A DNA stretch of 11,739 nucleotides from Fidelibacterota bacterium (GCA_002691365.1 NZHL01000005.1:147076-158814), one strand, 5' to 3'; positions 1 to 8,286 are shown, counted from the stretch's first letter. Translations and numbers: made by a program. The notes: generated by a model from the sequence alone, not told the origin.

Positions 1-558
1 GGTGGAGATTGGTATAGTGACCCGAGCTCTATTCCTAATTTGTTAAATTACATTAATTTTAATACAAATATCAAAGTTCATAACGAAGAAGTGAAGATCT
101 CTTTAAAAGACAATAACATATTTAATTATCCATATTTGTACATGACTGGACATGGTAACGTTAAACTTACTGATACAGAGATTACAAATTTAAGAATACA
201 TTTACTTGATGGTGGCTTTTTACATGTAGATGATAATTATGGATTAGATAAATCATTTAGAAGAGAAATAAAAAAAGTTTTTCCAAACAAAGATCTTATT
301 GAGCTACCTTTTGATCACCCAATATTTAAATCTTATTTTGTTTTTAAAAATGGATTACCCAAAATACATGAACATGATAATAAACCCCCAAAAGGTTTTG
401 GTTTGTTTGATAATAAACGATTAATTCTCTTTTATACTTATGAAACAGATCTAGGAGATGGATGGGAAGACGCATCAGTTCATAATAATAGTGAATTTAA
501 AAGAAATGAAGCACTCAAAATGGGAGTAAATATTTTCACTTACTCGTTAATTCAATAA
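1..558 (+). CDS. DUF4159 domain protein, 5'-truncated by the window edge
   Basis: The frame is open from base 1, so the gene begins upstream and the N-terminus, probably with a signal peptide, is missing. The visible part is 185 codons. It opens with GGDWYSDPSS, a typical early DUF4159 motif, so the TTG at 40 is not the start. Further DUF4159 hallmarks follow in order: YLYMTGHG, LLDGGFLHVDDNYG, ELPFDHPIF, a PKGFGLF turn, DLGDGWED with a nearby VH, and ALKMGVNI close to the C-terminus. As I recall, the family has a class-I glutamine-amidotransferase-like fold, but no enzymatic activity is established and I see no convincing Cys nucleophile. DUF4159 genes commonly lie beside DUF4175 genes at the end of MoxR/DUF58/vWA clusters, and the next gene here is DUF4175-like, four bases after this stop. 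Family assignment is firm; the envelope role is inferred. Confidence 0.9.
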   Translation, partial: GGDWYSDPSSIPNLLNYINFNTNIKVHNEEVKISLKDNNIFNYPYLYMTGHGNVKLTDTEITNLRIHLLDGGFLHVDDNYGLDKSFRREIKKVFPNKDLIELPFDHPIFKSYFVFKNGLPKIHEHDNKPPKGFGLFDNKRLILFYTYETDLGDGWEDASVHNNSEFKRNEALKMGVNIFTYSLIQ

Positions 559-562
559 TAAT

Positions 563-3500
563 ATGAGCATAAAAAAAAATCTGGAATTTTTTCAATTTAA
601 AAAATTAAAAAATGACTTTTTATTTCTCTTTTGGACAACCCTGTCAATCTCAATTGGATTTCTTTTCTTAATAATATTCTTAGAATCTATATTTTGGTTT
701 CCAATTAGTTTAAAAATACTTTTAAAATCATTAATATTAATAATTGTTTCTACCTTTTTAATTTTTTCTTTAATCATTTTTTATTTGTTTAAAAATAATA
801 AGCTAAAAAGATACTCCTACGAAAAAATTGCAATTGAAATAGGCATAGAACATTTAGATTCAAAAGATGAATTATTAAATGCTATTCAACTTGAAAAAGA
901 GTTTAATTCATCAACTATATCTACTACATTAATTAATAAGCTAATTGAAAATGTTAATCTGCAAATTTCAAAAATAAACATCGATTTCAAAAAACTTCCA
1001 AAAAGGGTTTTAAAACGTAGAAATCAAACAATTTTTATCTCATTTATATTTTTAATTATTTGTTTTGTTTATTTACCTGAGTTTATTTTTTCAAGCTATA
1101 GATTAATTAATTCTTCTAAAGAATTTAAACCCCCAACTCCTTTTGTGATAAACAGCATGAAAAAAAATATTTATATTATGGGTGGAGACTCTGCAAATGT
1201 AGTTTTTTTAACGAAAGGAAATTCTCCGGATTCAATACAAGTTGAATTTCTAGGTGAAAATTTTAATGAAAAAAAATGGATAAAAGCTGATCAAAAAAAT
1301 ACTTATTATTACACGTTAAAAAATATAAATCAAAACTTAAGTTATAGAGGATATGTTAATTCTAATAAATCATGGGACAAATGGGATGAAATTTCTTCAG
1401 ATATAAACTCTATTGAAGTAATTGATAGACCCAAAATTCAAAAAATTAATTTTAATATTGTACCTCCTAAATATTCAGAATTAGATCAATTTAAACAACA
1501 AGGAAATATCGCTGAAATAAAATCTCTTAAAGGTTCAATTATTAAAATCAATATTGAATCAAACAAAAACTTAGGAGAAAGTCATTTATCATTTGAAGAT
1601 AAAAAAGATATGATAAAACTTAATGTCAATAAAAAGAAAGCTTTTGGAGAAATTTTAATTGAAAACGAAGGTTTCTTTAATATAAATATTTCAGATTTTA
1701 GAAAAATTAGAAATTTAAATTCAATTAAATATAAAATCATTCCAATCATAGATAAATTTCCAGAATTAAAAATATTTTACCCAGAATTAAACAATGAAAT
1801 CGACGAAAGTTTTAAAATTCCAATACATCTACAGATTATTGATGATTTTGGATTTTCAAATCTTCAAGTAGTATTTGAAATTATAAATTCAGATAATCCA
1901 TTTTCAAAAAACATAGTAAGCGTTAAAAAAATTCCAATCAATGAAAAAAATAAAATTAAATCTCAAGACATTTATTTTGATTGGAATATTAGTGAATATG
2001 AATTAGTACCTGGAGATGAGATAAACTATCATTTTGAGTTATATGATAATGATTTGGTTTCTGGTCCCAAAAAAACAAAATCAAATTTATTTATATCTAA
2101 ATTCCCATCATTAGCAGAACTTTTCGAAAGAAATGATGATAATCAAAATGAAATAGAAAAAGAAATTTCTAAAATTGTTAATAATATTTACGAATCAACA
2201 AAAGCAATTAGACAATCAGAACTAAAATTAATTAAATCAAAAAAAATTGATTGGAATGAAAAACAAAAAATTAAACAATCATTATCAACTTTAAATAAAA
2301 ATATTGATGATTTAAAAAACATAAGTCAAACAATTGACAAAATTATTAATCAAAGTGACAATAATAATTTATTTTCAAAAGAAATGATTAATAAATTTTC
2401 AAAATTACAAAATATAATCAAAGAAATTATGAATAAAGAAATAACAGATGATTTAAATGGACTTTTAAACAATCTTGAAAAAGTAACTCCTGATGAATTA
2501 TTAAGTTCTTTAAAAAAAATTCAATCAAATTCACACCAAATTGAAAGAGACTTAGATAGATTTATTAAAATTTTTAACAGAATTAATGTTGAAAGAAAAT
2601 TAGAAGAAATTGAAAAAAGAATGAAAAATATTATAAAAAGTCAGCAAAATCTTTCAAACAATATCACAAATAATTTTAATAGTAAAATTTTAAAAAATAA
2701 ACAAAATGAAATTGAAAATGAATTTGATAGAACATTAAAAATAATGAATTCAACATCTAAATTAATACAACCTTTTTCTCAAGAAATTTCTGATGAATTA
2801 AATGATTTAAATAATTCAAATGAAATCAATTCGAGTAAAAATCAGATGAAACAAAATCAAAATAATTTGTCTAAAAATGATATAAATGAATCAGTAAAAT
2901 CATCTAAAGAAATTTCAAATAAGATGAAATCAATTAATTTAAAATTTAAAAATATTTCTAAAAAATTCTCTGACTTTACAACAAATCAAATGATTGTAAA
3001 TTTTGAAAAAATATTTTTAGAAACAATTTATCTTTCAAAAAAACAAGAATTGCTAAATTCATCAACAATTAATATCCCAAGCTTCAGCTCAAGATTAAGA
3101 ATAATTGCAAGAAATCAACAACTTTTAAAAGATCAATTAAATCAATTAATTAATACTTTTATTGAGTTATCTTCTGAAACATTTGCTATTACTCCCAAAA
3201 TAGGAAGATCAATTGGTAAAGCTAGTTATAATATGAATGAATCAATAAAAAAATTAGAAGAGAGACAAAATCTTGAATCATCTAATCACCAAAAACAAAT
3301 AGTTAAATCACTTAATGAAACTGCTTTTGAACTTTTAAAATCAATGGAGAATATGAAAACATCAGGTTCAGCATCGGGATATGAAGAATTTTTAAAACAA
3401 ATGAAGAATTTATCTAATTCACAAGACGGAATTAATTCTGAAACATTATCATTTATGCTGGGACAAACAAATGAAAATGATAAAGAAAATTTCATTAAAA

Positions 3501-3916
3501 GATTAATAAATAATCAATCTGAAATTAAAAAATCAATACAACAAATGATGGATGAACTTTCTCTTTCACAATCAACTGAAAATCAAATAAAAAAAATTAA
3601 TGATGATATTGAAGATATTTTAAATGATTTATCAAATAATAGGATAACATCAACTATACTTGATAAACAAAATAAAATTCTATCAAGAATGCTCAATTCT
3701 CAAAAAGCATTAAATAAACAGGATTATAATGAAAAAAGAATTTCAAATATGGCTAATAATATTGAATATAACGGCCCTAGTGGTTTACCAGAAGATTTAG
3801 GTCAAAGAAGAAGTATTATAATGAGTTCTCTTCAAAAAGCTTTGGAAAATGACTATTCCCTTGATTACCAAAATATGATTAAGATTTATTTCAACACTTT
3901 AATTGACTCTCTTTAA
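563..3916 (+). CDS. DUF4175-like membrane-anchored coiled-coil protein
   Basis: This protein has 1117 residues. Two hydrophobic segments (about 20-42 and 50-76) and a third (about 157-177) anchor it in the inner membrane, with a short soluble loop between the second and third. A beta-rich, probably extracytoplasmic region follows (about 190-510). It contains the PPTPF entry motif, IYIMGGDS, and a PKIQKINFNIVPPKY segment, all typical of DUF4175-type proteins. From about 515 to 1050 it is low-complexity helix rich in Asn, Lys, Glu, Ser and Ile, with the look of long coiled coils. The last 55 residues return to a conserved tail: a LPEDLGQRR stretch, then ALENDYSLDY and IKIYFNTL, matching the usual ending of the family. 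There is no visible Shine-Dalgarno, and nine A's lie within the first codons. The gene is four bases after the DUF4159 gene and abuts the TPR gene as TAAATG. The molecular function of the family is unknown; a periplasmic scaffold role is inferred. Confidence 0.8.
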   Translation: MSIKKNLEFFQFKKLKNDFLFLFWTTLSISIGFLFLIIFLESIFWFPISLKILLKSLILIIVSTFLIFSLIIFYLFKNNKLKRYSYEKIAIEIGIEHLDSKDELLNAIQLEKEFNSSTISTTLINKLIENVNLQISKINIDFKKLPKRVLKRRNQTIFISFIFLIICFVYLPEFIFSSYRLINSSKEFKPPTPFVINSMKKNIYIMGGDSANVVFLTKGNSPDSIQVEFLGENFNEKKWIKADQKNTYYYTLKNINQNLSYRGYVNSNKSWDKWDEISSDINSIEVIDRPKIQKINFNIVPPKYSELDQFKQQGNIAEIKSLKGSIIKINIESNKNLGESHLSFEDKKDMIKLNVNKKKAFGEILIENEGFFNINISDFRKIRNLNSIKYKIIPIIDKFPELKIFYPELNNEIDESFKIPIHLQIIDDFGFSNLQVVFEIINSDNPFSKNIVSVKKIPINEKNKIKSQDIYFDWNISEYELVPGDEINYHFELYDNDLVSGPKKTKSNLFISKFPSLAELFERNDDNQNEIEKEISKIVNNIYESTKAIRQSELKLIKSKKIDWNEKQKIKQSLSTLNKNIDDLKNISQTIDKIINQSDNNNLFSKEMINKFSKLQNIIKEIMNKEITDDLNGLLNNLEKVTPDELLSSLKKIQSNSHQIERDLDRFIKIFNRINVERKLEEIEKRMKNIIKSQQNLSNNITNNFNSKILKNKQNEIENEFDRTLKIMNSTSKLIQPFSQEISDELNDLNNSNEINSSKNQMKQNQNNLSKNDINESVKSSKEISNKMKSINLKFKNISKKFSDFTTNQMIVNFEKIFLETIYLSKKQELLNSSTINIPSFSSRLRIIARNQQLLKDQLNQLINTFIELSSETFAITPKIGRSIGKASYNMNESIKKLEERQNLESSNHQKQIVKSLNETAFELLKSMENMKTSGSASGYEEFLKQMKNLSNSQDGINSETLSFMLGQTNENDKENFIKRLINNQSEIKKSIQQMMDELSLSQSTENQIKKINDDIEDILNDLSNNRITSTILDKQNKILSRMLNSQKALNKQDYNEKRISNMANNIEYNGPSGLPEDLGQRRSIIMSSLQKALENDYSLDYQNMIKIYFNTLIDSL

Positions 3917-5836
3917 ATGCATAAAATTCTTCACATTAATTTTATATTTTTAATTTTATTTTTCTCATTTTTAATTGGGAAACAATTAAACACTAACGAA
4001 CAACTGTTTAAACAAGCTATAACTTATGAAAGAATGGGAAAATTTCAATTAGCTGAAGAAATATATTTAGAATTATTAAATAGTGATCCAAAAAACTCCA
4101 GAATTTATTTTCAATTAAAATCACTTTATAAAAGAAATAAAAATTATTTAGAATTAGAAAAATTGCTTGGAAATAGAATTAAAATATTCCCCAATGATCT
4201 TCAAACTAAAATTGAAATTGGTGAAATATATTTAAAAAACAATAAAAAAGATAAAGCAATTAAATATTGGAATGATTTATTAATGGAATTTGAATCAAAT
4301 AAAACAATTTATTACTTATTATTCCAAATTTTTTCCACTAATAAACTTGATAAAAAATTGATTTCTCTAGTTGAAAAAGGAAGGTTAAAATTTAATGATT
4401 CAAGTTTTTTAAGTTATGAGTTAGGAAATTACAAATCTGAAAAATTAGATTTTTATACCTCTATTCATGAATATTTAAAATTTTTAAAAAAAAAACCTAA
4501 ACAATTAAATATAATTTCCTCAAAAATTTTAATCATGTCAGATGATACGACAAATTTTAACATAATTAAAAAATCATTTAATGATTATTTTCAAAATAAT
4601 ACTTCAGCAGAAAATAAAGTTATCATTCATGTTTTTATTGACTTTCTTTTGAAAACGAAAAACTATACTGAGGCTCTTAATCAGTTAAATCTTTTGCCAC
4701 TTAAAAATGAAAATGATTATCAATTTCAAATGAATTTTGCAGATAATTTGAGAAATGAAAAAGAAATTGAGACATCCATGATGGTTTATTCGAAAATATT
4801 AGAATCATTGAAAAATAAAAATGAACTAAATGAAAAATCTTTATCAAAGTTAACTGCCAAGACACTATATGGTATTGCTTTATCATATGAAGAAAAAATG
4901 CAACCTAATAATGAAATGAAATCAATAAGCGGATTTTTTGCAAATAATTTTTTTTTTCAATTATCAATTTTAATAAATCAAAAATTTTCTACAGAATTAA
5001 TTAATGAAACATTTAATATGTATGATTCTATTTTAACTAGAATGAATGAAAATGATTTTTCATCCCAAGCACATTTCAGAATTGCTGAACTAAAATATTT
5101 AATTACACATGATTTTGAAGGAGCTATTAAATCTTATAAGTCTGCTTCAAATAAAAATATTAGAGATATTTATCTAAAATCAAACCTAAGAATATCAGAT
5201 GTAAACTTTAGTGCTGGTAAAATCGACGAATCAATATTTCAATTAGAGAATATGCTTGAAAATTCATATTTCAACAATCAAGAAAAAGAATTAATTAAAA
5301 TTAATTTAATAAAAAAATATTTTTTAAATGGAAAATTAGAAACTTCAAACAACCTTATATCCGAAATATTATTATTAATTAAATATGAAAATATTTTTTT
5401 CAATGATTTAATTGAATTGAAAAGATATATAGAAAAGCATTACATTGAAAATGATTTCCAAAATAAAGACGCTTTTTTAAATTATTTAATTGGTGAAAAA
5501 CTTTTGGCACAAAATAAAATTATTGAAGCTATGTCTTATTTTAATGATGTCCTAAAAAACTATGGTAAAACATCTATAATTCCAGAAACCACATTTCGAC
5601 TTGCACAAATTAATCAACAACTTGAAAATTATGAAAAAAGTTTGTCTCTTCTCAAAACATTAGAAAATTCTATTTTAAAATCTGAAGCTATGGTTTTTAG
5701 TTCAGAAATAACTGATAGAAACCTTAACAGAAAAATTGAAGCGGAAAAATTGTATTTTCAGTTTTTACAAGATTTTCCTAAAAGTATTTACTCTGAACCT
5801 GTTAGATATAGATTAAGAGAAATTAAAGGGGAATAA
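3917..5836 (+). CDS. Secreted tetratricopeptide-repeat (TPR) protein
   Basis: This protein has 639 residues. The N-terminus (MHKILHINF, then a Leu/Ile/Phe-rich core to about residue 20) looks like a signal peptide or single membrane anchor. TPR-like helical hairpins are clearest at about 25-125, for example AITYERMGKFQLAEEIY followed by LLNSDPKN, and IGEIYLKNNKKDKAIKYW. They recur at about 518-639, where LIGEKLLAQNKIIEAMSYF and the final FLQDFPKSIYSEPVRYRLR resemble the repeats of YbgF/BamD-like periplasmic TPR proteins. The middle is helical and divergent. The start codon directly follows the previous stop (TAAATG), which suggests translational coupling with the DUF4175-like gene. TPR proteins scaffold complexes, so a binding partner within this envelope module is likely but not shown. 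Two ten-base homopolymers (A at 4486-4495, T at 4948-4957) lie in the reading frame without breaking it. Confidence 0.8.
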   Translation: MHKILHINFIFLILFFSFLIGKQLNTNEQLFKQAITYERMGKFQLAEEIYLELLNSDPKNSRIYFQLKSLYKRNKNYLELEKLLGNRIKIFPNDLQTKIEIGEIYLKNNKKDKAIKYWNDLLMEFESNKTIYYLLFQIFSTNKLDKKLISLVEKGRLKFNDSSFLSYELGNYKSEKLDFYTSIHEYLKFLKKKPKQLNIISSKILIMSDDTTNFNIIKKSFNDYFQNNTSAENKVIIHVFIDFLLKTKNYTEALNQLNLLPLKNENDYQFQMNFADNLRNEKEIETSMMVYSKILESLKNKNELNEKSLSKLTAKTLYGIALSYEEKMQPNNEMKSISGFFANNFFFQLSILINQKFSTELINETFNMYDSILTRMNENDFSSQAHFRIAELKYLITHDFEGAIKSYKSASNKNIRDIYLKSNLRISDVNFSAGKIDESIFQLENMLENSYFNNQEKELIKINLIKKYFLNGKLETSNNLISEILLLIKYENIFFNDLIELKRYIEKHYIENDFQNKDAFLNYLIGEKLLAQNKIIEAMSYFNDVLKNYGKTSIIPETTFRLAQINQQLENYEKSLSLLKTLENSILKSEAMVFSSEITDRNLNRKIEAEKLYFQFLQDFPKSIYSEPVRYRLREIKGE

Positions 5837-5844
5837 TTTCAAAA

Positions 5845-7095
5845 ATGAAAAAATTTATTTTACTTTTTCTATTTTTAACTATTATTAAATCTGAAAAAAT
5901 TTTAGTTCCAATGGATATTTCTCAAAAAGATCATCTTAAAGCATATGGTATTATTTTTTGGTGTTTGGAAAATAATATTAATGTTGATTGGATTTTAAAT
6001 TATAAGGGAGGTTCTTTTCTAATCGATTACATACCATCAATTATAGAAGAAACAAAAATAAGAGGTGTTTCTATACAAACTATTAAACGAAATGAATTAA
6101 ATGAAATATACAATGTTATTGAATCTCAAAATATGGAAATAGTGTTACTTGAGAAAGCACCAAAAATAGCTGTATATACACCACCTAATAAACAACCATG
6201 GGATGATGCAGTAACATTAGCTCTTTCATATGCAGAGATAAACTATGAAACCTTATGGGATGAAGAAGTTTTTAATGGAGAATTGAATAAATTTGATTGG
6301 CTCCACTTACATCATGAAGATTTTACTGGTCAATTTGGAAAATTTTATCGGAATTTTCGCAATGCACCCTGGTACATAGAACAAAAAAATAAGTATGAGA
6401 TTTTGGCAAGAGACTTAGGCTTTAAATCAGTATCAGAGCAAAAGAAAAATGTTGCTGTAAATATTAAAAATTACATTGGCAATGGAGGTTTTCTTTTTGC
6501 AATGTGTTCAGCTACAGATTCGTATGATATTGCTTTGGCTTCAGGAAATTTAGATATTGTGGATCAACTCATTGATAACACTCCAACCGATAATAATATT
6601 AATAATTTGATAGATTTTAACAAAACTTTAGCTTTTGAGAACTTTGAAATAATTACAAACCCTTTAATTTATGAATTTTCTAATATTGATTACCCACCAA
6701 GTGACAATCCACATTCGAGTTCAGCAGAAAAAGATTATTTCACCCTTTTTGAATTTTCTGCAAAATTTGACCCAGTACCAACAATGTTAACACAAAATCA
6801 TGTAGATGTAATTAAAGGATTTATGGGTCAAACAACTGGTTTTGAAAGATCAACAATTAAAAAACACGTAACTATTCTTGGTGAGGTAGAAAATCAAAAT
6901 CAAATAAAATATATTCATGGCAATTTTGGAAAAGGTACATTTACATTTTTAGGTGGACATGACCCTGAAGATTATCAACACTATGTTGGAGACCCACCTA
7001 CTGACTTAGCTTTACATCGAAATTCACCAGGTTATAGACTAATATTAAATAATATCCTTTTCCCTGCAGCAAAGAAAAAACCAAGAAAAACATAA
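5845..7095 (+). CDS. Secreted protein of the family often labelled 'asparagine synthetase B' (function unknown)
   Basis: This protein has 416 residues, with a short signal peptide (KKFILLFLFLTII, residues 2-14). It is full length and strongly resembles a Bacteroidota-type family of about 420 residues that databases often call asparagine synthetase B. Landmarks include LVPMDISQKDHLKAYGI (20-36), LNYKGGSFLIDY (51-62), PWDDAVTLAL (118-127), WLHLHHEDFTGQ (152-163), GGFLFAMCSATDSYD (214-228), MGQTTGFERS (327-336), GGHDPEDYQHYVGDPPTDL (370-388) and a C-terminal NNILFPAAKKKPRKT. It lacks the N-terminal Cys2 glutaminase of AsnB and has no SGGxDS ATP-pyrophosphatase loop, and a secreted protein would not meet cytoplasmic ATP. 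The layout suggests an amidotransferase-like or ThuA-like alpha/beta fold, with Cys221 as a possible nucleophile; that is inference. It starts eight bases after the TPR gene, and a weak GGGG lies about 13 bases before the ATG. It ends the first block. Confidence 0.8.
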   Translation: MKKFILLFLFLTIIKSEKILVPMDISQKDHLKAYGIIFWCLENNINVDWILNYKGGSFLIDYIPSIIEETKIRGVSIQTIKRNELNEIYNVIESQNMEIVLLEKAPKIAVYTPPNKQPWDDAVTLALSYAEINYETLWDEEVFNGELNKFDWLHLHHEDFTGQFGKFYRNFRNAPWYIEQKNKYEILARDLGFKSVSEQKKNVAVNIKNYIGNGGFLFAMCSATDSYDIALASGNLDIVDQLIDNTPTDNNINNLIDFNKTLAFENFEIITNPLIYEFSNIDYPPSDNPHSSSAEKDYFTLFEFSAKFDPVPTMLTQNHVDVIKGFMGQTTGFERSTIKKHVTILGEVENQNQIKYIHGNFGKGTFTFLGGHDPEDYQHYVGDPPTDLALHRNSPGYRLILNNILFPAAKKKPRKT

Positions 7096-7133
7096 TGTGA
7101 CTCATATGTTTTTAGAACTAAATTATAGATATT

Positions 7134-7175
7134 GTTTGAACAAATTTAAATATCATTTAAATAAATGTTTCAAAT
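7134..7175. repeat. Imperfect inverted repeat in the inter-block gap
   Basis: The 122-base gap 7096-7217 has no gene. Within it ATTTAAAT at 7144-7151 is repeated at 7155-7162 around a three-base loop (ATC). Since ATTTAAAT is its own reverse complement, the two copies can pair. Outside them GTTTGAACA pairs with TGTTTCAAAT except for one bulged T, and there is an unpaired AAA on the right side. It could be an operator or a weak hairpin. It is not a canonical terminator, because the nearest T-run begins at 7191, about 15 bases later. In sequence this AT-rich chance formation is possible. I see no convincing promoter elements in the gap, although a promoter for the second block would be expected here. 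Confidence 0.35.
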
Positions 7176-7217
7176 ACATTGATGATTGAGTTTTTTAAAA
7201 ATTATTGAAAAAAATAA

Positions 7218-7823
7218 ATGAACATATATTGTGTAGGACATAATTATATTGACCATATAAAGGAATTAAAAAATGAAATTCCTAAAAAACCAATTTTTTT
7301 TCAAAAAAACTCAACATGTATTTCAAAAAAGAAAAATATATTACTTAATAAAAACGACGAAATTCATTATGAGTTAGAATTAGTTTTAACTTTTAAAAAA
7401 AAACTGCATTTTTGTAATGAAGAAGAGGTTTATGATTTCATTTCCGAGTATTCTCTTGGTCTAGATTTAACAAATAGAAAATTACAAATTAAAAATAGAG
7501 AATCTGGATTACCTTGGTTTGAATCTAAATGTTTTCCAAACTCAGCGATATTAACAAAATCAAAAAAATTTAATTATGATGAAATAAATAATGATTTTTG
7601 GTTAAAAATTAATGATACTGAAGTTCAAAGAGGTAATGTATCGAATATGATTTTTAAAATACCTAAGTTAGTATCTGAATTATCAAAAAAAATAATTTTA
7701 AATAAAGGCGATTTATTATATACAGGAACACCTTGTGGTGTAGGTCCTCTTAAAAATTTTGATAAACTTGAATTAGGTATTAGTGAAAAAAAAATTCAAA
7801 ATTTTAGAGTGATTTATTCATAA
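7218..7823 (+). CDS. Fumarylacetoacetate hydrolase (FAH) fold family enzyme, FAHD1/YcgM-like
   Basis: This protein has 201 residues, the usual size of single-domain FAHD1/YcgM-type enzymes, which act on acylpyruvates or oxaloacetate in the cytoplasm using a divalent metal. The start fits the family, since MNIYCVGHNYIDHIKEL matches the conserved opening with the His-Glu pair (His13, Glu16) that is catalytic in FAHD1. The metal triad is present as Glu52 and Glu54 in HYELEL and Asp83 in GLDLTNR. Lys104 lies in ESKCFPNSA, NMIFKIP is at 143-149, and the signature GDLLYTGTPCGVG is at 164-176. The catalytic set therefore looks intact. The exact substrate cannot be read from sequence; acylpyruvate hydrolase and oxaloacetate decarboxylase or tautomerase are the main options. 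No Shine-Dalgarno is visible. It is the first gene of the second block, 16 bases before yqeY, and is metabolically unrelated to its neighbours. Confidence 0.85.
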   Translation: MNIYCVGHNYIDHIKELKNEIPKKPIFFQKNSTCISKKKNILLNKNDEIHYELELVLTFKKKLHFCNEEEVYDFISEYSLGLDLTNRKLQIKNRESGLPWFESKCFPNSAILTKSKKFNYDEINNDFWLKINDTEVQRGNVSNMIFKIPKLVSELSKKIILNKGDLLYTGTPCGVGPLKNFDKLELGISEKKIQNFRVIYS

Positions 7824-7830
7824 AATTAAA

Positions 7831-7835
7831 GGGAG
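7831..7835 (+). promoter_or_regulatory. Shine-Dalgarno site of yqeY
   Basis: GGGAG lies four bases before the yqeY ATG. It is the only clear Shine-Dalgarno-like site in the window, since most other starts follow plain A/T-rich leaders. It supports the chosen yqeY start. Confidence 0.55.
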
Positions 7836-7839
7836 CATT

Positions 7840-8286
7840 ATGAAAATTGAAGAAAAAATAACTTTAGACATGATTAATGGCATGAAAGAAAAAAATAAAA
7901 TAAAAGTAAGTACGTTAAGAAGTTTAAAATCTAAAATTAAAGAAAGATCAATTGAAAAAAATTCAACCTTAGATGAGAAAGAAATAATAAAAATTATTAA
8001 AACTGCAGAAAAACAAAGACTTGATTCTGCAGAACAATTTAAAAAAGGAAATAGAATAGATTTAGAAAAAATTGAACTAGAGGAATTAGAAATCATTCAA
8101 AATTATTTACCTAAACAATTATCAAAGAGTCAATTATACATTGAAATAGATAAAGTTATAGATGAATTGAATGCTAATTCCAATAAAGACACAGGTAAAG
8201 TAATGGCTGAATTAATGAAGAAATTATCAGGAACCGCTGATGGTAAATTAGTTCAAGAATTAGTTAGAGAAAAACTGGGTAATTGA
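7840..8286 (+). CDS. yqeY: YqeY / GatB-YqeY domain protein
   Basis: This protein has 148 residues, the normal length of stand-alone YqeY. The whole protein fits the family: an N-terminal helical part with LDMINGMKEKNKIKVSTLRSL (residues 8-28), then EKQRLDSAEQFKKGNRIDL, then the EEL-x-IIQNYLPKQLS motif, and finally the GatB-like tail with DTGKVMAELMKKLSGTADGKLVQELV and REKL. The tail domain is shared with the tRNA-binding end of the GatB amidotransferase subunit, but YqeY lacks the kinase/amidase parts, and its precise job is not settled. In many bacteria yqeY sits with rpsU, dnaG and rpoD, and here dnaG is two genes on. Its TGA stop overlaps the TTG start of the next gene within TTGA. The basic, Lys/Glu-rich composition is normal for the family. 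Confidence 0.93.
   Translation: MKIEEKITLDMINGMKEKNKIKVSTLRSLKSKIKERSIEKNSTLDEKEIIKIIKTAEKQRLDSAEQFKKGNRIDLEKIELEELEIIQNYLPKQLSKSQLYIEIDKVIDELNANSNKDTGKVMAELMKKLSGTADGKLVQELVREKLGN

Noticed and set aside
40..42. TTG as the start of the DUF4159 gene
   Set aside because: The frame is open to base 1 and the upstream residues GGDWYSDPSS are conserved DUF4159 sequence, so the gene is cut by the edge.
592..777. Minus-strand open frame of 61 codons inside the DUF4175-like gene
   Set aside because: It is fully antisense to the membrane segments of a supported gene and shows no family motif. The minus-strand frames at 3286-3495 and 4701-4886 were rejected for the same reason.
5845..7095. True asparagine synthetase B
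   Set aside because: It has a signal peptide and lacks the N-terminal Cys nucleophile domain and the SGGxDS ATP loop.
7136..7164. Sigma-70-like promoter with TTGAAC as -35
   Set aside because: At 16 to 18 bases spacing the -10 candidates match TATAAT at three or fewer positions, which is not above chance in this AT-rich gap.
7096..7217. Riboswitch, tRNA or small RNA in the inter-block gap
   Set aside because: There is no GC-bearing stem, cloverleaf or known aptamer pattern; only the weak AT inverted repeat is visible.
7818..8096. Minus-strand open frame of 92 codons, hydrophobic, opposite yqeY
   Set aside because: It is the antisense image of a Lys/Glu-rich gene with strong family support; it has no ribosome site and no recognisable domain.
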